Numbered from the stretch's first letter, positions 35,032-44,356 are shown. The stretch is DNA of 64,000 bases from Stygiobacter sp043807765 (GCA_043807765.1 JAZDFQ010000038.1:116533-180532); one strand, 5' to 3'. A program made the numbers and translations. Notes: a model not told the origin generated them from the sequence alone.

Positions 35032-35753
35032 TACGCTTCCTGTGTATAAACTTCTTTTCTTTTAAGCAATGCCTGATGGCGCTTCTTCAAGCGCTTTTTG
35101 TTTTTTAACTCATCCAGCCGTTTAATTACATCTTCAAAATCTTTGTAAGGGAAATATGTAATCCGGTTAACCTCGCAAAACTTTAGAAGCGAATCTTTAG
35201 CGAAGATGAAATCGCAAAATTGAATTGGACAACGATCTGAAACTCCGTCGCCAATGTAGACTGTATAATCATCATCGCTGCTATGTTTAAGAACAAAATT
35301 ACGCTTGCAGTTCGCGCTGCATTTACAATCTTCTGCTGAATTCGGAAAACTTGGATGCAGCTTACTATCAACTATTGTCAAAACATTTGAAGAGAATTCA
35401 ACTTTACCAAGATTTTCTTTTTCTAAAATTGTTCGGATATAAAAATCAAAGCCATCGCTTACAATCTTTAGGTCAAACTCGTTTTCTCTGCAATAGTTAA
35501 CGAATGATTTGAATGATTCTTCAACTTCAATAGTGCTAAGAAAGCTTTTCATTTGTGGTTCATCTGCAATCATTACAGAATCACAAAGTGCTTGCCAACC
35601 TTTCCGAGGTTCAATTAAATCGTTATTCCAATCAACAATAAGTTTTTTTGAAAACTCACTGTCACCAAATTCAATGAACAACTCTTCTCCAACATCTTTT
35701 TTCGTGATCGTTCCGTCAAAATCAACGAACACTTTAAAAGCTTTTTTATCCAT
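35031..35753 (-). CDS. HAD-IB phosphatase, MtnX/SerB-like
   Basis: A phosphatase of about 240 residues. Motif I is V-F-V-D-F-D-G-T-I-T, motif II sits in K-I-V-S-D-G-F-D, and motif III/IV is Y-I-G-D-G-V-S-D. A cysteine-rich insert (D-C-K-C-S-A-N-C-K) occurs before motif III, as in MtnX-like enzymes. I take the ATG at 35753, whose first bases overlap the smc stop (ATGGATAA); an ATG two codons upstream is possible, and longer versions would run deep into smc. The C-terminus is a basic helix (K-K-R-L-K-K-R). Methionine-salvage use is unlikely given the neighbours; substrate unknown. Confidence 0.78.
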   Translation of the reverse strand: MDKKAFKVFVDFDGTITKKDVGEELFIEFGDSEFSKKLIVDWNNDLIEPRKGWQALCDSVMIADEPQMKSFLSTIEVEESFKSFVNYCRENEFDLKIVSDGFDFYIRTILEKENLGKVEFSSNVLTIVDSKLHPSFPNSAEDCKCSANCKRNFVLKHSSDDDYTVYIGDGVSDRCPIQFCDFIFAKDSLLKFCEVNRITYFPYKDFEDVIKRLDELKNKKRLKKRHQALLKRKEVYTQEA

Positions 35754-38700
35754 TCCCATAATCCGGAATTTCATCGAAACGAACGCCGACAAGTTTGGAA
35801 ATACCTTCCTCTTGCATTGTAACGCCATACATCGTTTCTGCAGATTCCATAGTGCGTTTGTTGTGTGTTACAATTATAAACTGAGTTCTATCGCTGAATT
35901 CTTTTATTAACTTGGTGAAACGGTCCACGTTAGCATCATCAAGCGGAGCGTCAACCTCATCCAGCACGCAGAATGGAGATGGCTTTACTAGATAAATGGC
36001 AAATAACAACGCAGTAGCCGTCAGAGTTTTTTCTCCTCCGGAAAGTAGTTCAATTGTTGTAGGGCGTTTACCTTTCGGCTTTGCCATGATTTCAATTTTA
36101 GCTTCGAGCGGATCAACATGTTCTTCAAGGATCAAATCTGCTTCATCGCCCGGATTAAATAGTGTCTGGAAGATTGTAATGAAGTTCTGGCGTATCGAAG
36201 TAAAAGTATCCATGAACAATGTTTGAGCTGTTTGGTTTATCTCATCGATAGTTTTAATCAAATCTTTTTCGGATTCGATTAGGTCCGTTCGCTGTTTTAA
36301 TAAGAAGTCTAAACGCTGCTTCTCTTCATCATACTCTGAATAAGCGAGAAGATTTACCGGGCCTAAATTTTTAATTTTTTCTTTATGTCTTTGTACTTCT
36401 AGATTTACTTCATCATAATTGAATGTGTGTAAATCTTCGAATTCTTTGAACTCTAATTCTACAGAATAAGTCTCTTTGATGTGCTCAATCAAATTGCTGA
36501 TTTTGAAATTGAGTTCGTTCTCCTTCAGCTCGAAAGAATAAATCTTGTCTGATACTTCCTGCCGTTGATTTCTTAACTGGCTTAGCAGATTCTCAAATTG
36601 GGAAGCTTCACCTTTAATTGCACGTAAGTTTTCGCTGATTTCTTTTTCAGCATTCAACATAATTACTCTGGAAGAATTTATCTCGGCAAGCTGATCATTT
36701 GCATCACCAAGTATTTCGTTGAGAGTTGTCGATTCTTCCTCGTTGCGTGTTAAATCGTTCTTACGTTTTTCAATTCCATTTTGAATTGTGTCAAGATTTT
36801 GCTCAGAACGGGTAATTGAGTTCTTAGTATTCTCAATTTGACCCCTTAACCGTTCATGTTCCACACGTCTTTGGTTTTGCTGAGTCTGCTGCGATGAATA
36901 TTCTTCTTCCGATTGCCTGAGCTCAGCTTCTTGTCCGGCAATATTATTTTCGAAAGCGGTCTTAGCCTCAATAGTTTTTTCAAGCTCAATTAAATTTTGC
37001 TCAACATGTAAATCAAGCCCGTGTGCCTTTGAAGCTAATTCTTGAATTTCTTTTTCTGTGTTTTCAACATCTTCGTCGGCTTTCTTCCTTTCAAATTCCA
37101 ATTGGGAAATTTGCTTATCGATGTTTGCGATGTCGTTGGCGATCAGTTTTTCGCGGTCAGTCAAATTTTTAAGATCGATCTGGGCTAGTTTTGCTTCTGT
37201 TTCTTGAATTTCAGACCGAAGTCTTTCAAGATTTGATTCATGTTTCGGAAATTCTTTTTTCAAATTCTCAAGAAGTTGTCTGCGACCAAATAAAGTTTCA
37301 TCTTGCTTTGGCAGCGATCCGGCTTCAATAATTCCGTTAGCTTGAATGAAATCACCTTCGAGAGTAGCGAAATTAAATTCCGGATAAATCTTATTAAGCT
37401 CAATCGCAGCTCTTAAATCCTTAGCAATTACAATTCTTTCCAGCACTTGATTGAAATAAGGCTTCCAAGTTGAATCCGTTTCAACAAAATCTTTTGCCCA
37501 GCCAACAAAACCATCTGCCTTTGCAATTTTCTTAGCTTTTCTCTTAAGGCTGAAACTGGAAAGGGAAGAGATAAAGGATTTTTTTGCATTAATATCTGAC
37601 TGCAATAAATAAAAAGAGGCTTTGCCAAGATCATTCTTTTTTAAGTAATCGATAGCACTTTCCAAATCAGTTAAGCTATCTACAAGTAAATTATTCAGCA
37701 CGGATTTTAGCGCGGCTTCAAGCGCAAAACGAAAATTTTCTTGCGTATCTCCAATATCTGCAAATATACTTTTGTTCTTGCTTGTCCATTCATCGTTATC
37801 AATCAGAACTCGAGCGCCTTTGGAAATGCCTTCGAGATTTGAAATCAAAGTCTGCATGAAGTTGATTTTCTCGCGCAGACCGGCTAATAAAGTTTTTTGC
37901 TCAACTTCGTCATTTTTTAAAAGATTAATCTGTTCTTCGAGTTGAGCCTTTTCTTGCTCACGAAGAGTGATTTGCAACCCGGCTTCGTTAAGTTTCTTTT
38001 CAGCTTCTTCTTTTTCTACGACGAGATTATCGATGTAACCGACAGTTTTCGCAATATGGTTCGAAACATTTTGAATTTTCGTATTCAGTTTCTCAATATT
38101 AGCGCGATGAGTTGTTAATTCCTTTTTGTAACTATTGGTTATATTCTCTTTCTCAGCAATCTCTTTAAGCAGAGTAAATTTATCTTCGTTAATTACTTTT
38201 AGCTCTGCACGTTTCTGTTCAAGAAATTCACGTTTCTCAAGAACAAGCGATTCGTGTTCTTCAATTTCAAATTTCTTTTCTTCAAGCTTGCCAGTGAAGG
38301 TTGTTAATTCTTCCTTCCCATCAGTAATCGCAAATTCTGTGTCTTCAAGCTGAGATGAGAGATCGTGAATTTCTTGTTCCAATCGGGCGTGATTATTTCT
38401 TAAAGATTTTAATCTCTCTTCTGTAACAGAAATATTTTTTTGAGTATCGAAAAGCTGCTCTGAATTTTTTGCTATTTCAGAACGCTTGCTGTGAAGCTCT
38501 GAATCAATTGCATTAATTTGATTCCTATAACTGATTAATTCATTTTCAATTTTTCGAATATCAATATCAATCTGGTCTTTCTGCGTCGTTAATTCTATGA
38601 TTTCATTTTTCAGCGAAGATTTCTTTTCGTGGAAAAGCGCATATTCACGTTCGCTAACTTCCATTTCTTTTTCTCGCAACACAGATTGTATCTGTGTGTA

Positions 38701-39342
38701 TTGATCAGCCTTCTTAGCTTGTCTTTCCAAAGAGCGGACTGTTTTATCAACTTCCGATACTATATCATTTACACGAGTGAGATCGCCTTTAACTTCATCT
38801 AATTTCTTTAATGATAAACGGCGGCGTAATTTGTATTTATTAACGCCGGCTGCTTCTTCAAATAATCTTCTGCGTTCCTCGGTTTTATTGCTGAGGATCG
38901 TTTCAATCATTTTTAACTCGATAACGGAATAAGCATTAGTTCCAATTCCGGTATCCATAAAAAGATTTGTAATGTCTTTGAGGCGGCAGATGTTTTTATT
39001 CAGAAGATATTCGCTTTCGCCGGAACGGAATATTCTTCTCGTAATTGTAACCTCAGAGTATTCTGTAGGTAAAATGCCTTTATCATTCACGAGGGTCATG
39101 GAAACTTCGGACATACCCATTGGCTTACGCTGACGAGTACCGTTGAAGATCACATTTTCCATTTTGTCCATGCGGAGTGTTGTAGTTTTCTGCTCGCCAA
39201 GAACCCAGCGGATTGCATCTACAATATTTGTTTTACCACAGCCATTTGGACCAACAATGCCGGTTATTCCTCTATTGTAGTTTACTACTGTTCTATTTGC
39301 AAAGGATTTGAAACCTAGTATTTCGAGTTTAGATAGAAACAA
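35746..39342 (-). CDS. smc: Chromosome segregation protein SMC
   Basis: Condensin ATPase of 1198 residues. The N-terminal head has Walker A G-P-N-G-C-G-K-T-N; two long coiled coils (about 170-500 and 670-1010) flank the hinge (about 510-660); the C-terminal head has the signature L-L-S-G-G-E-K-T-L-T and Walker B F-C-V-L-D-E-V-D-A-P. It begins seven bases after the GH2-fold gene and its stop overlaps the HAD gene, so it appears to be in the same transcript as lipid A genes. ScpA and ScpB are not in the window. Confidence 0.96.
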   Translation of the reverse strand: MFLSKLEILGFKSFANRTVVNYNRGITGIVGPNGCGKTNIVDAIRWVLGEQKTTTLRMDKMENVIFNGTRQRKPMGMSEVSMTLVNDKGILPTEYSEVTITRRIFRSGESEYLLNKNICRLKDITNLFMDTGIGTNAYSVIELKMIETILSNKTEERRRLFEEAAGVNKYKLRRRLSLKKLDEVKGDLTRVNDIVSEVDKTVRSLERQAKKADQYTQIQSVLREKEMEVSEREYALFHEKKSSLKNEIIELTTQKDQIDIDIRKIENELISYRNQINAIDSELHSKRSEIAKNSEQLFDTQKNISVTEERLKSLRNNHARLEQEIHDLSSQLEDTEFAITDGKEELTTFTGKLEEKKFEIEEHESLVLEKREFLEQKRAELKVINEDKFTLLKEIAEKENITNSYKKELTTHRANIEKLNTKIQNVSNHIAKTVGYIDNLVVEKEEAEKKLNEAGLQITLREQEKAQLEEQINLLKNDEVEQKTLLAGLREKINFMQTLISNLEGISKGARVLIDNDEWTSKNKSIFADIGDTQENFRFALEAALKSVLNNLLVDSLTDLESAIDYLKKNDLGKASFYLLQSDINAKKSFISSLSSFSLKRKAKKIAKADGFVGWAKDFVETDSTWKPYFNQVLERIVIAKDLRAAIELNKIYPEFNFATLEGDFIQANGIIEAGSLPKQDETLFGRRQLLENLKKEFPKHESNLERLRSEIQETEAKLAQIDLKNLTDREKLIANDIANIDKQISQLEFERKKADEDVENTEKEIQELASKAHGLDLHVEQNLIELEKTIEAKTAFENNIAGQEAELRQSEEEYSSQQTQQNQRRVEHERLRGQIENTKNSITRSEQNLDTIQNGIEKRKNDLTRNEEESTTLNEILGDANDQLAEINSSRVIMLNAEKEISENLRAIKGEASQFENLLSQLRNQRQEVSDKIYSFELKENELNFKISNLIEHIKETYSVELEFKEFEDLHTFNYDEVNLEVQRHKEKIKNLGPVNLLAYSEYDEEKQRLDFLLKQRTDLIESEKDLIKTIDEINQTAQTLFMDTFTSIRQNFITIFQTLFNPGDEADLILEEHVDPLEAKIEIMAKPKGKRPTTIELLSGGEKTLTATALLFAIYLVKPSPFCVLDEVDAPLDDANVDRFTKLIKEFSDRTQFIIVTHNKRTMESAETMYGVTMQEEGISKLVGVRFDEIPDYGNG

Positions 39343-39349
39343 ATGATCC

Positions 39350-41923
39350 TCAATTTATCATTGAATTGTATTGCTTGACTGCGTTACTCAAGTAGTAAAT
39401 AATTGAATGAGTAAGCTGATACTTCAATAAGATACCGCCAAGCAAAACAAAAACGAACATGAATGAATATAAATAAACTAAAAAGGGGCGAACGTCGAAA
39501 ATTACATAAATGCCCTTGAGTAATCTGAATAACATCCAGAAGTAAAAAAGTATGATAGTAACAACTACAACTGTATTGGCAACATCCATCACTAGAATTT
39601 TGTAAAGCACGAGTTCAACCGGCAAGAAGAGTGTTAAGGGTAAAAATGCCCACACTACAGTAAAATAAATATTGGAGAGAGACACTTTTGTTTTAACGAA
39701 GAATGAACCAAACTTAATTATCAAACTGAGAAGCCCAAACTTAATAACAGCAACTACAAAAATAACAGCGAAGCAGATTTGTGGATTCCATGCTAGATAG
39801 CTAATCGCATGCATCAATCGGGTGCTGGCAAAAGAAAGGAGTAGCTTCTCAAACAAAATATCGTTTCTCAGATAGAATAAAATAATTGTAACTAAGAGGG
39901 AAGCAGAACCCGCCAAAATCAACATAAGTATAGAGCTGTGAATGCCTGAAAGTATTCTATGATCTCTGATATCCGAAAAAAAATTGTAAGGACGAAGAAG
40001 GGCGCGAGTTGCATCTTCTCTAAATTTCTTTTTTGTGTTGATCAAAACAGCCATTACTACCGATAAAACTAATGAAATCAATATGAAAATTATCGGGTTA
40101 TCATCTTTACGTGATCCAATAGGTATAGTGACTTTACTTCCGTTCTTAAGTTTCGACTGTAAAACTTTGTAAGTAATAAAATTTGTATTGCCTGTATGTT
40201 CAACTACATTGAAACCATATTTATTATAAGGATCAAATCCCGAGTAGAGCGAAGGGAAAACTCCCTTATAACTAAATAAAGAATTAATCATAAACCCGGA
40301 AAGGTTTTGCTTTCTTGAATAATTTATAACATCTTCAAAATATTTTGCTTGAGCTTCTTTAGAGTTGCGTACCAAATATCCAACAGAATTTCCTTTGTAG
40401 TTTGGGTAAGTAACTTCGCTGAGAAAGACGGAACTGCTTCCGAGCGATGATATTGAAGTTGCTAGCTTTTCTTCAATAACATCTTTTGGTACCGAGAAAA
40501 TTTCGAAGCCGTATAAGTCAATGTTTTTAATTGCATGCGTTTGCGCGCCGAAGAACGAAGCGTAGCTAATCAGATTTTTCTTCTTAATTTCTACAGCAAC
40601 TCTGCTGATGAAATCTTCGGTAGATGGTGAATCGGGAAGAAAACTACTTCCAACGCCAACAATCAGTGCCGACGAAAAATTCATGTAATTGGAAATGAAT
40701 TCTTTTGTAAGTCCGGCTAATTTTAATCGATAATCATTTTGTCCTAGAAATTCTTCCGGCATAGAATTAACCGGTAATTCAATTAATGCAAACAATCCCA
40801 ACTCTTGGCAGACTTTTAACGCATACGGGTGAGGATAGTTTTTAGCGAAACGCACACTATTAAAGCCGGTTTGCTTAATAAAGCTTAATTCTTCCCGGAT
40901 TTTTTCGTAAAGATTTTTCTTTCTAGTTTGAGTTTCATTAAGAAGGTATGTTGTTCCATTCAAAGAAAATTGCGAACCGTTAAGCAAAAAAGTGTTTCCA
41001 TTTTTTGCCAAATTAAAAAATGAAATCTCTTGTAACTGCTTATCTATAACTGCGCCATCTTTAGAGATGGTAACTTCGCATAAATAAGTTGTTGGCGATT
41101 GCGGTGACCAGAGAACGGGATTGATAATACTCATCTGAAAACGCGCATCGTAGTTCTCTTCTGTCCCTATCGTAAAAAGGTTATTGGTTTGAAACTGAGA
41201 AGCCGCTGAACCAGAGGGGCGTAAATTAACGTTTACGGCAAATTGTGTTTGTTGTATTAAACTGGCTTTTTCCGAAGAATTTTCGATATGAACATTAAAA
41301 TTAATTTTGCCATTCGAAAATTGATCTAGAGTAAATGAATAATCAACTTTTGAAATAGACAACTGTGGAACAATTTTAACGTAAACATCACGAATTATTC
41401 CGCTTCCAAATTCCGAAAAAAGAAATCTTTGCTTAGTAGGAATAGTGTTTTCGGAATCTAATTTTTTATTAATCTTGATCGAAATTCTGTTTGACTTATC
41501 AAACAGCAAAATGTCTTTTGGTAGAGATACTTCAAATGGAGTTGCGCCGCCGTAATGAATATAAATACTGTTTCCATTAACAGATATTTCCGCGCCATTA
41601 TTTAATCCTAAAAATCCAATCTTGATCTGGTTCTTGTTTATCTGCTGTTCAGTTAATTCGAGGTTCCTTTCAAAAACAAGAACATCTTCACCTTCAAAAA
41701 CTGCCGGGACTGATATTTTCACTTTGTTGTAAGGGTCGCTTTCGTGATAAACTTTCCAAGAATCGTTTATTAAGAAAACGTTCCTAGTTTCTGAAGCGCC
41801 AAATAAAAACTTGTCGAAACTCTGGTTTTTGTTTGCCGTCAGAGAAGTGACTTTTACTTCAGCATTTGTTAAAATTGGTAATAGTAAGGCAAGGGTGAAA
41901 AGGAATCTAAATTTTCTCATCAT
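39350..41923 (-). CDS. GH2-fold glycosidase-like protein fused to a polytopic membrane domain
   Basis: An 857-residue protein: signal peptide (about 1-21), a GH2-type sugar-binding jelly roll (about 45-195), an Ig-like domain, a TIM-barrel region (about 300-590; G-F-N-S-V-R-F-A-K-N-Y-P-H-P), then about seven hydrophobic helices (about 610-845). In GH2 enzymes the acid/base Glu lies in an N-E pair; here that place reads L-I-V-G-V-G-S-S-F, so it appears lost. The nucleophile-like Glu in V-F-L-S-E-V-T-Y-P remains. It may be a binding protein or a weak enzyme anchored in the membrane. It is seven bases upstream of smc. Either of two adjacent ATGs may start it. Confidence 0.75.
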   Translation of the reverse strand: MMRKFRFLFTLALLLPILTNAEVKVTSLTANKNQSFDKFLFGASETRNVFLINDSWKVYHESDPYNKVKISVPAVFEGEDVLVFERNLELTEQQINKNQIKIGFLGLNNGAEISVNGNSIYIHYGGATPFEVSLPKDILLFDKSNRISIKINKKLDSENTIPTKQRFLFSEFGSGIIRDVYVKIVPQLSISKVDYSFTLDQFSNGKINFNVHIENSSEKASLIQQTQFAVNVNLRPSGSAASQFQTNNLFTIGTEENYDARFQMSIINPVLWSPQSPTTYLCEVTISKDGAVIDKQLQEISFFNLAKNGNTFLLNGSQFSLNGTTYLLNETQTRKKNLYEKIREELSFIKQTGFNSVRFAKNYPHPYALKVCQELGLFALIELPVNSMPEEFLGQNDYRLKLAGLTKEFISNYMNFSSALIVGVGSSFLPDSPSTEDFISRVAVEIKKKNLISYASFFGAQTHAIKNIDLYGFEIFSVPKDVIEEKLATSISSLGSSSVFLSEVTYPNYKGNSVGYLVRNSKEAQAKYFEDVINYSRKQNLSGFMINSLFSYKGVFPSLYSGFDPYNKYGFNVVEHTGNTNFITYKVLQSKLKNGSKVTIPIGSRKDDNPIIFILISLVLSVVMAVLINTKKKFREDATRALLRPYNFFSDIRDHRILSGIHSSILMLILAGSASLLVTIILFYLRNDILFEKLLLSFASTRLMHAISYLAWNPQICFAVIFVVAVIKFGLLSLIIKFGSFFVKTKVSLSNIYFTVVWAFLPLTLFLPVELVLYKILVMDVANTVVVVTIILFYFWMLFRLLKGIYVIFDVRPFLVYLYSFMFVFVLLGGILLKYQLTHSIIYYLSNAVKQYNSMIN

Positions 41924-41967
41924 TTTCCGAATTTTTCCAAATAAATCATGTAAATATACGAAATCGA

Positions 41968-41976
41968 GGGGGGGGG
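41968..41976 (-). repeat. Homopolymer tract (nine C on the minus strand)
   Basis: Nine consecutive G on the plus strand, 45 bases upstream of the ATG of the GH2-fold gene. In an AT-rich intergenic region such a tract is conspicuous. Its length could vary by slippage and affect promoter spacing or the leader of that gene; equally it could be a sequencing or assembly uncertainty. Confidence 0.6.
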
Positions 41977-41999
41977 TATCAATAAAATCTTAAATTTAA

Positions 42000-42016
42000 G
42001 GGCTCAAAAAGAGCCC
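42000..42016 (-). terminator. Probable terminator after tpiA
   Basis: A perfect 6-bp stem GGGCTC/GAGCCC with a 5-base loop, read on the minus strand 34 bases after the tpiA stop. The following bases are TTAAATTT, so the U-run is weak. It would separate tpiA from the GH2-fold/smc run. Confidence 0.6.
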
Positions 42017-42050
42017 TATTTTGAAGCAAAAACGAAGGATTTAAAAGTAT

Positions 42051-42803
42051 TTAAATAGCGTCAATAATCTTTAGGAATGAGTCGGCTTTGAGGCAAGCTC
42101 CGCCAACTAATGCACCATCAATATCCGGCTGGCCCAACAATTCTTTGGCGTTTTCCGGCTTAACACTTCCGCCATATTGAATAACTAATTTCTGAGCAAA
42201 TTCAGCTGAAAAAAGTTTGGTAATGAGATTTCTGATGAATTCATGAACTTCTTGTGCTTGTTCGTTAGAAGCTGTTTTGCCGGTTCCAATTGCCCAAACC
42301 GGTTCGTAAGCGATAATCATTGTAGTAAGATCGGATTCTGTCAAACCTTCCAAACCAAAACGAATTTGTTTTTCAATAATATCAAATGTTACACCTTTTT
42401 CTCTCTCTTCAAGAGTCTCGCCAATACAGAAAATTGGTTTTAAACTATGCTTAATGGCGGTTTTAATCTTTTTGTTAATAATCTGATCAGTTTCGCCAAA
42501 AATAGTTCTTCGTTCCGAGTGGCCAAGAATTACATATTCGCAGCCAACGCTTTTAAGCATTGAAGGAGAAATTTCGCCCGTGAAAGCACCATTTTCTTCG
42601 AAGTACATATTCTGAGCGCCAAACTTAATGCGGGATTCTTTCAACAATGTTTGCGCGGTTTCAAGCGATGTAAAAGGTGGGCAAACAATTACCGTTGCTT
42701 TTGTTTGATCGTTAACGCCTTTTTTAAGTTCAGAGATCAAATTAACTGTGCCGTTTAAATCGTTATTCATTTTCCAATTACCGGCAATTACTTTTTTACG
42801 CAT
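42051..42803 (-). CDS. tpiA: Triosephosphate isomerase
   Basis: Interconverts dihydroxyacetone phosphate and glyceraldehyde 3-phosphate. It has 250 residues, with N-terminal A-G-N-W-K-M-N (Asn and Lys in the site), G-H-S-E-R-R (electrophilic His), A-Y-E-P-V-W-A-I-G-T-G-K-T (catalytic Glu and flexible loop) and Y-G-G-S-V-K-P near the phosphate site. All family residues are present. Confidence 0.98.
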   Translation of the reverse strand: MRKKVIAGNWKMNNDLNGTVNLISELKKGVNDQTKATVIVCPPFTSLETAQTLLKESRIKFGAQNMYFEENGAFTGEISPSMLKSVGCEYVILGHSERRTIFGETDQIINKKIKTAIKHSLKPIFCIGETLEEREKGVTFDIIEKQIRFGLEGLTESDLTTMIIAYEPVWAIGTGKTASNEQAQEVHEFIRNLITKLFSAEFAQKLVIQYGGSVKPENAKELLGQPDIDGALVGGACLKADSFLKIIDAI

Positions 42804-42838
42804 CGTTTCCTCTTTGTATTTGTGTATTAAACTAGCTG

Positions 42839-43075
42839 CTAGCTAACAGCTTCAACTCTTCTTATTCCCGGCACTTCTTTAATTAGTGCGCGTTCTACTC
42901 CGGCGCGGAGTGTCATCTGAGACATGGGACAGTCGCTGCAAGCGCCGGTTAATTTTACTTCAACAATTCCTTCCGGCGTAACTTTAATAAGCTCAACATC
43001 GCCGCCATCTGCTTTAAGATATGGTCTAATAGTTTCTAGTGCTTTCAATACTTTTTCATTTAGAGCATCGCTCAT
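42839..43075 (-). CDS. NifU-like C-terminal domain protein (Fe-S scaffold/carrier)
   Basis: A 78-residue NifU/Nfu domain: I-R-P-Y-L-K-A-D-G-G-D-V-E-L, then T-G-A-C-S-D-C-P-M-S with the cluster-binding C-x-x-C. I chose the ATG at 43075 because a GGAG sequence (43083-43086) sits seven bases upstream; a GTG four codons earlier is less likely. It follows the Mrp-type ATPase gene by 18 bases, and together they make a small Fe-S cluster assembly and delivery unit. Confidence 0.92.
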   Translation of the reverse strand: MSDALNEKVLKALETIRPYLKADGGDVELIKVTPEGIVEVKLTGACSDCPMSQMTLRAGVERALIKEVPGIRRVEAVS

Positions 43076-43093
43076 TTTAAACTCCACTCATAA

Positions 43094-44194
43094 TTAATCT
43101 TCAAGCGAAATTTCAATCTTAGGTGCGCTTGAATTAAAATTTGATTTGCTTACTTCTGCTGCTAAATTTCTGCTTATTCCAAGAATCTGTTTTGCTTGCT
43201 CACTTTCCGGCTGATCGAAAACGACCGGCTTGCCTTTGTCGCCGCCTTCGCGGATGTTTTGATTAATCGGCAGTTGACCAAGTAGAGTAAGAGAAAGCTG
43301 TTCAGCAAGTTTTTTGCCGCCGTCTGTACCAAAAATATCGTAACGTTTTCCGGTATCCGGCGCCAAAAAATAGCTCATATTTTCTACAATGCCAAGTATG
43401 GGCACGTTAACTCTCTGGAACATTGCGAGAGCTTTTTTTACATCTATTATTGATGCTTCTTGCGGAGTTGTAACAATTACGGCGCCGGTTAATGGAATAG
43501 TTTGAACAAGTGTTAACTGAATATCTCCGGTTCCGGGAGGAAGATCGAATATTAAGTAATCTAACTCACCCCAATGAACATCACTCATAAATTGTTTGAT
43601 TGCACCGCTTGCCATTGGTCCGCGCCAAATAACCGGTGCGTCTTCATCAATCAAAAATCCGATAGACATTAATTTTACACCAAAATTTTCAAGCGGAATC
43701 ATTTTTGCGGTCTCAGTATCTTGAAAAATCTTAGGCTTTTCGTTCAAACCAAACATCAGCGGGACACTTGGGCCATAGATATCGGCATCAATCAAGCCAA
43801 CCTTAGCACCGTCCATGGCAAGTGCAACTGCCAGATTAACTGCGACAGTGCTTTTACCTACACCACCTTTTCCGCTTGCAACAGCAATAGTATTCTTCAC
43901 TCCGGGTAGCAGCGTACTAATACGTTGATTTGCACTTGGCCGGACTCGCGCATCCATCTTAACATCAATTTTGCCAACGCTTGGAATTTCATTCTTTATT
44001 GCATCAACACAATCTTGTTGAATTTTATCTTTAAGCGGGCATGCCGGAGTAGTTAGCTCAACAATAACAGAAACATTACTGCCATCTATTTTTACATCTT
44101 TAATCATGTTTAGTGTAACTAAATCTTTGTGCAGATCGGGATCATCGACCTTTTTTAGCGCATTTATAACTTGATCTCGAGAAATTACTGACAT
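43094..44194 (-). CDS. Mrp/ApbC-type P-loop ATPase, Fe-S carrier
   Basis: A 366-residue protein with an N-terminal MIP18/DUF59 domain (about 5-85; the segment T-T-P-A-C-P-L) and a Mrp/NBP35 ATPase domain. The deviant Walker A is G-K-G-G-V-G-K-S-T, followed by D-A-D-I-Y-G-P-S and D-L-P-P-G-T-G-D. Some Mrp proteins carry a C-x-x-C for the cluster in the C-terminal part; I do not see one there, so cluster binding may use other residues. It loads Fe-S clusters on apoproteins. It is the first gene of a unit with the NifU-like gene. Confidence 0.93.
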   Translation of the reverse strand: MSVISRDQVINALKKVDDPDLHKDLVTLNMIKDVKIDGSNVSVIVELTTPACPLKDKIQQDCVDAIKNEIPSVGKIDVKMDARVRPSANQRISTLLPGVKNTIAVASGKGGVGKSTVAVNLAVALAMDGAKVGLIDADIYGPSVPLMFGLNEKPKIFQDTETAKMIPLENFGVKLMSIGFLIDEDAPVIWRGPMASGAIKQFMSDVHWGELDYLIFDLPPGTGDIQLTLVQTIPLTGAVIVTTPQEASIIDVKKALAMFQRVNVPILGIVENMSYFLAPDTGKRYDIFGTDGGKKLAEQLSLTLLGQLPINQNIREGGDKGKPVVFDQPESEQAKQILGISRNLAAEVSKSNFNSSAPKIEISLED

Positions 44195-44297
44195 TTGTTC
44201 TCCAATTTTGGTTTCAAAAATAGTGATTTTTAGATTCTAATAGAGAGGAAATACAAAATAGCTGTAATTAGTTCACTTCTAACCAATAAGTAGAATT

Positions 44298-44307
44298 AAG
44301 TATACTT
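44298..44307. promoter_or_regulatory. Palindrome upstream of the iron operon (possible operator)
   Basis: The perfect 10-bp palindrome AAGTATACTT lies 64 bases before the first gene of the feo operon. A related string, AAGTCATACTTAA, recurs at 44341-44353 across the promoter, which suggests two sites for one regulator, plausibly the DtxR-type protein encoded next. Confidence 0.4.
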
Positions 44308-44327
44308 TAAAAAAAGATCATGGATGC

Positions 44328-44356
44328 TTGACTTAATGATAAGTCATACTTAATTT
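44328..44356 (+). promoter_or_regulatory. Promoter and overlapping operator-like palindrome of the feo operon
   Basis: TTGACT (44328-44333) and TAATTT (44351-44356) are separated by 17 bases and fit a sigma-70 promoter ending 14 bases before the ATG. A palindrome, GACTTA-ATGA-TAAGTC (44330-44345), covers the -35 element and spacer, the position expected for a repressor. Autorepression by the downstream metal-dependent regulator is inferred. Confidence 0.5.
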
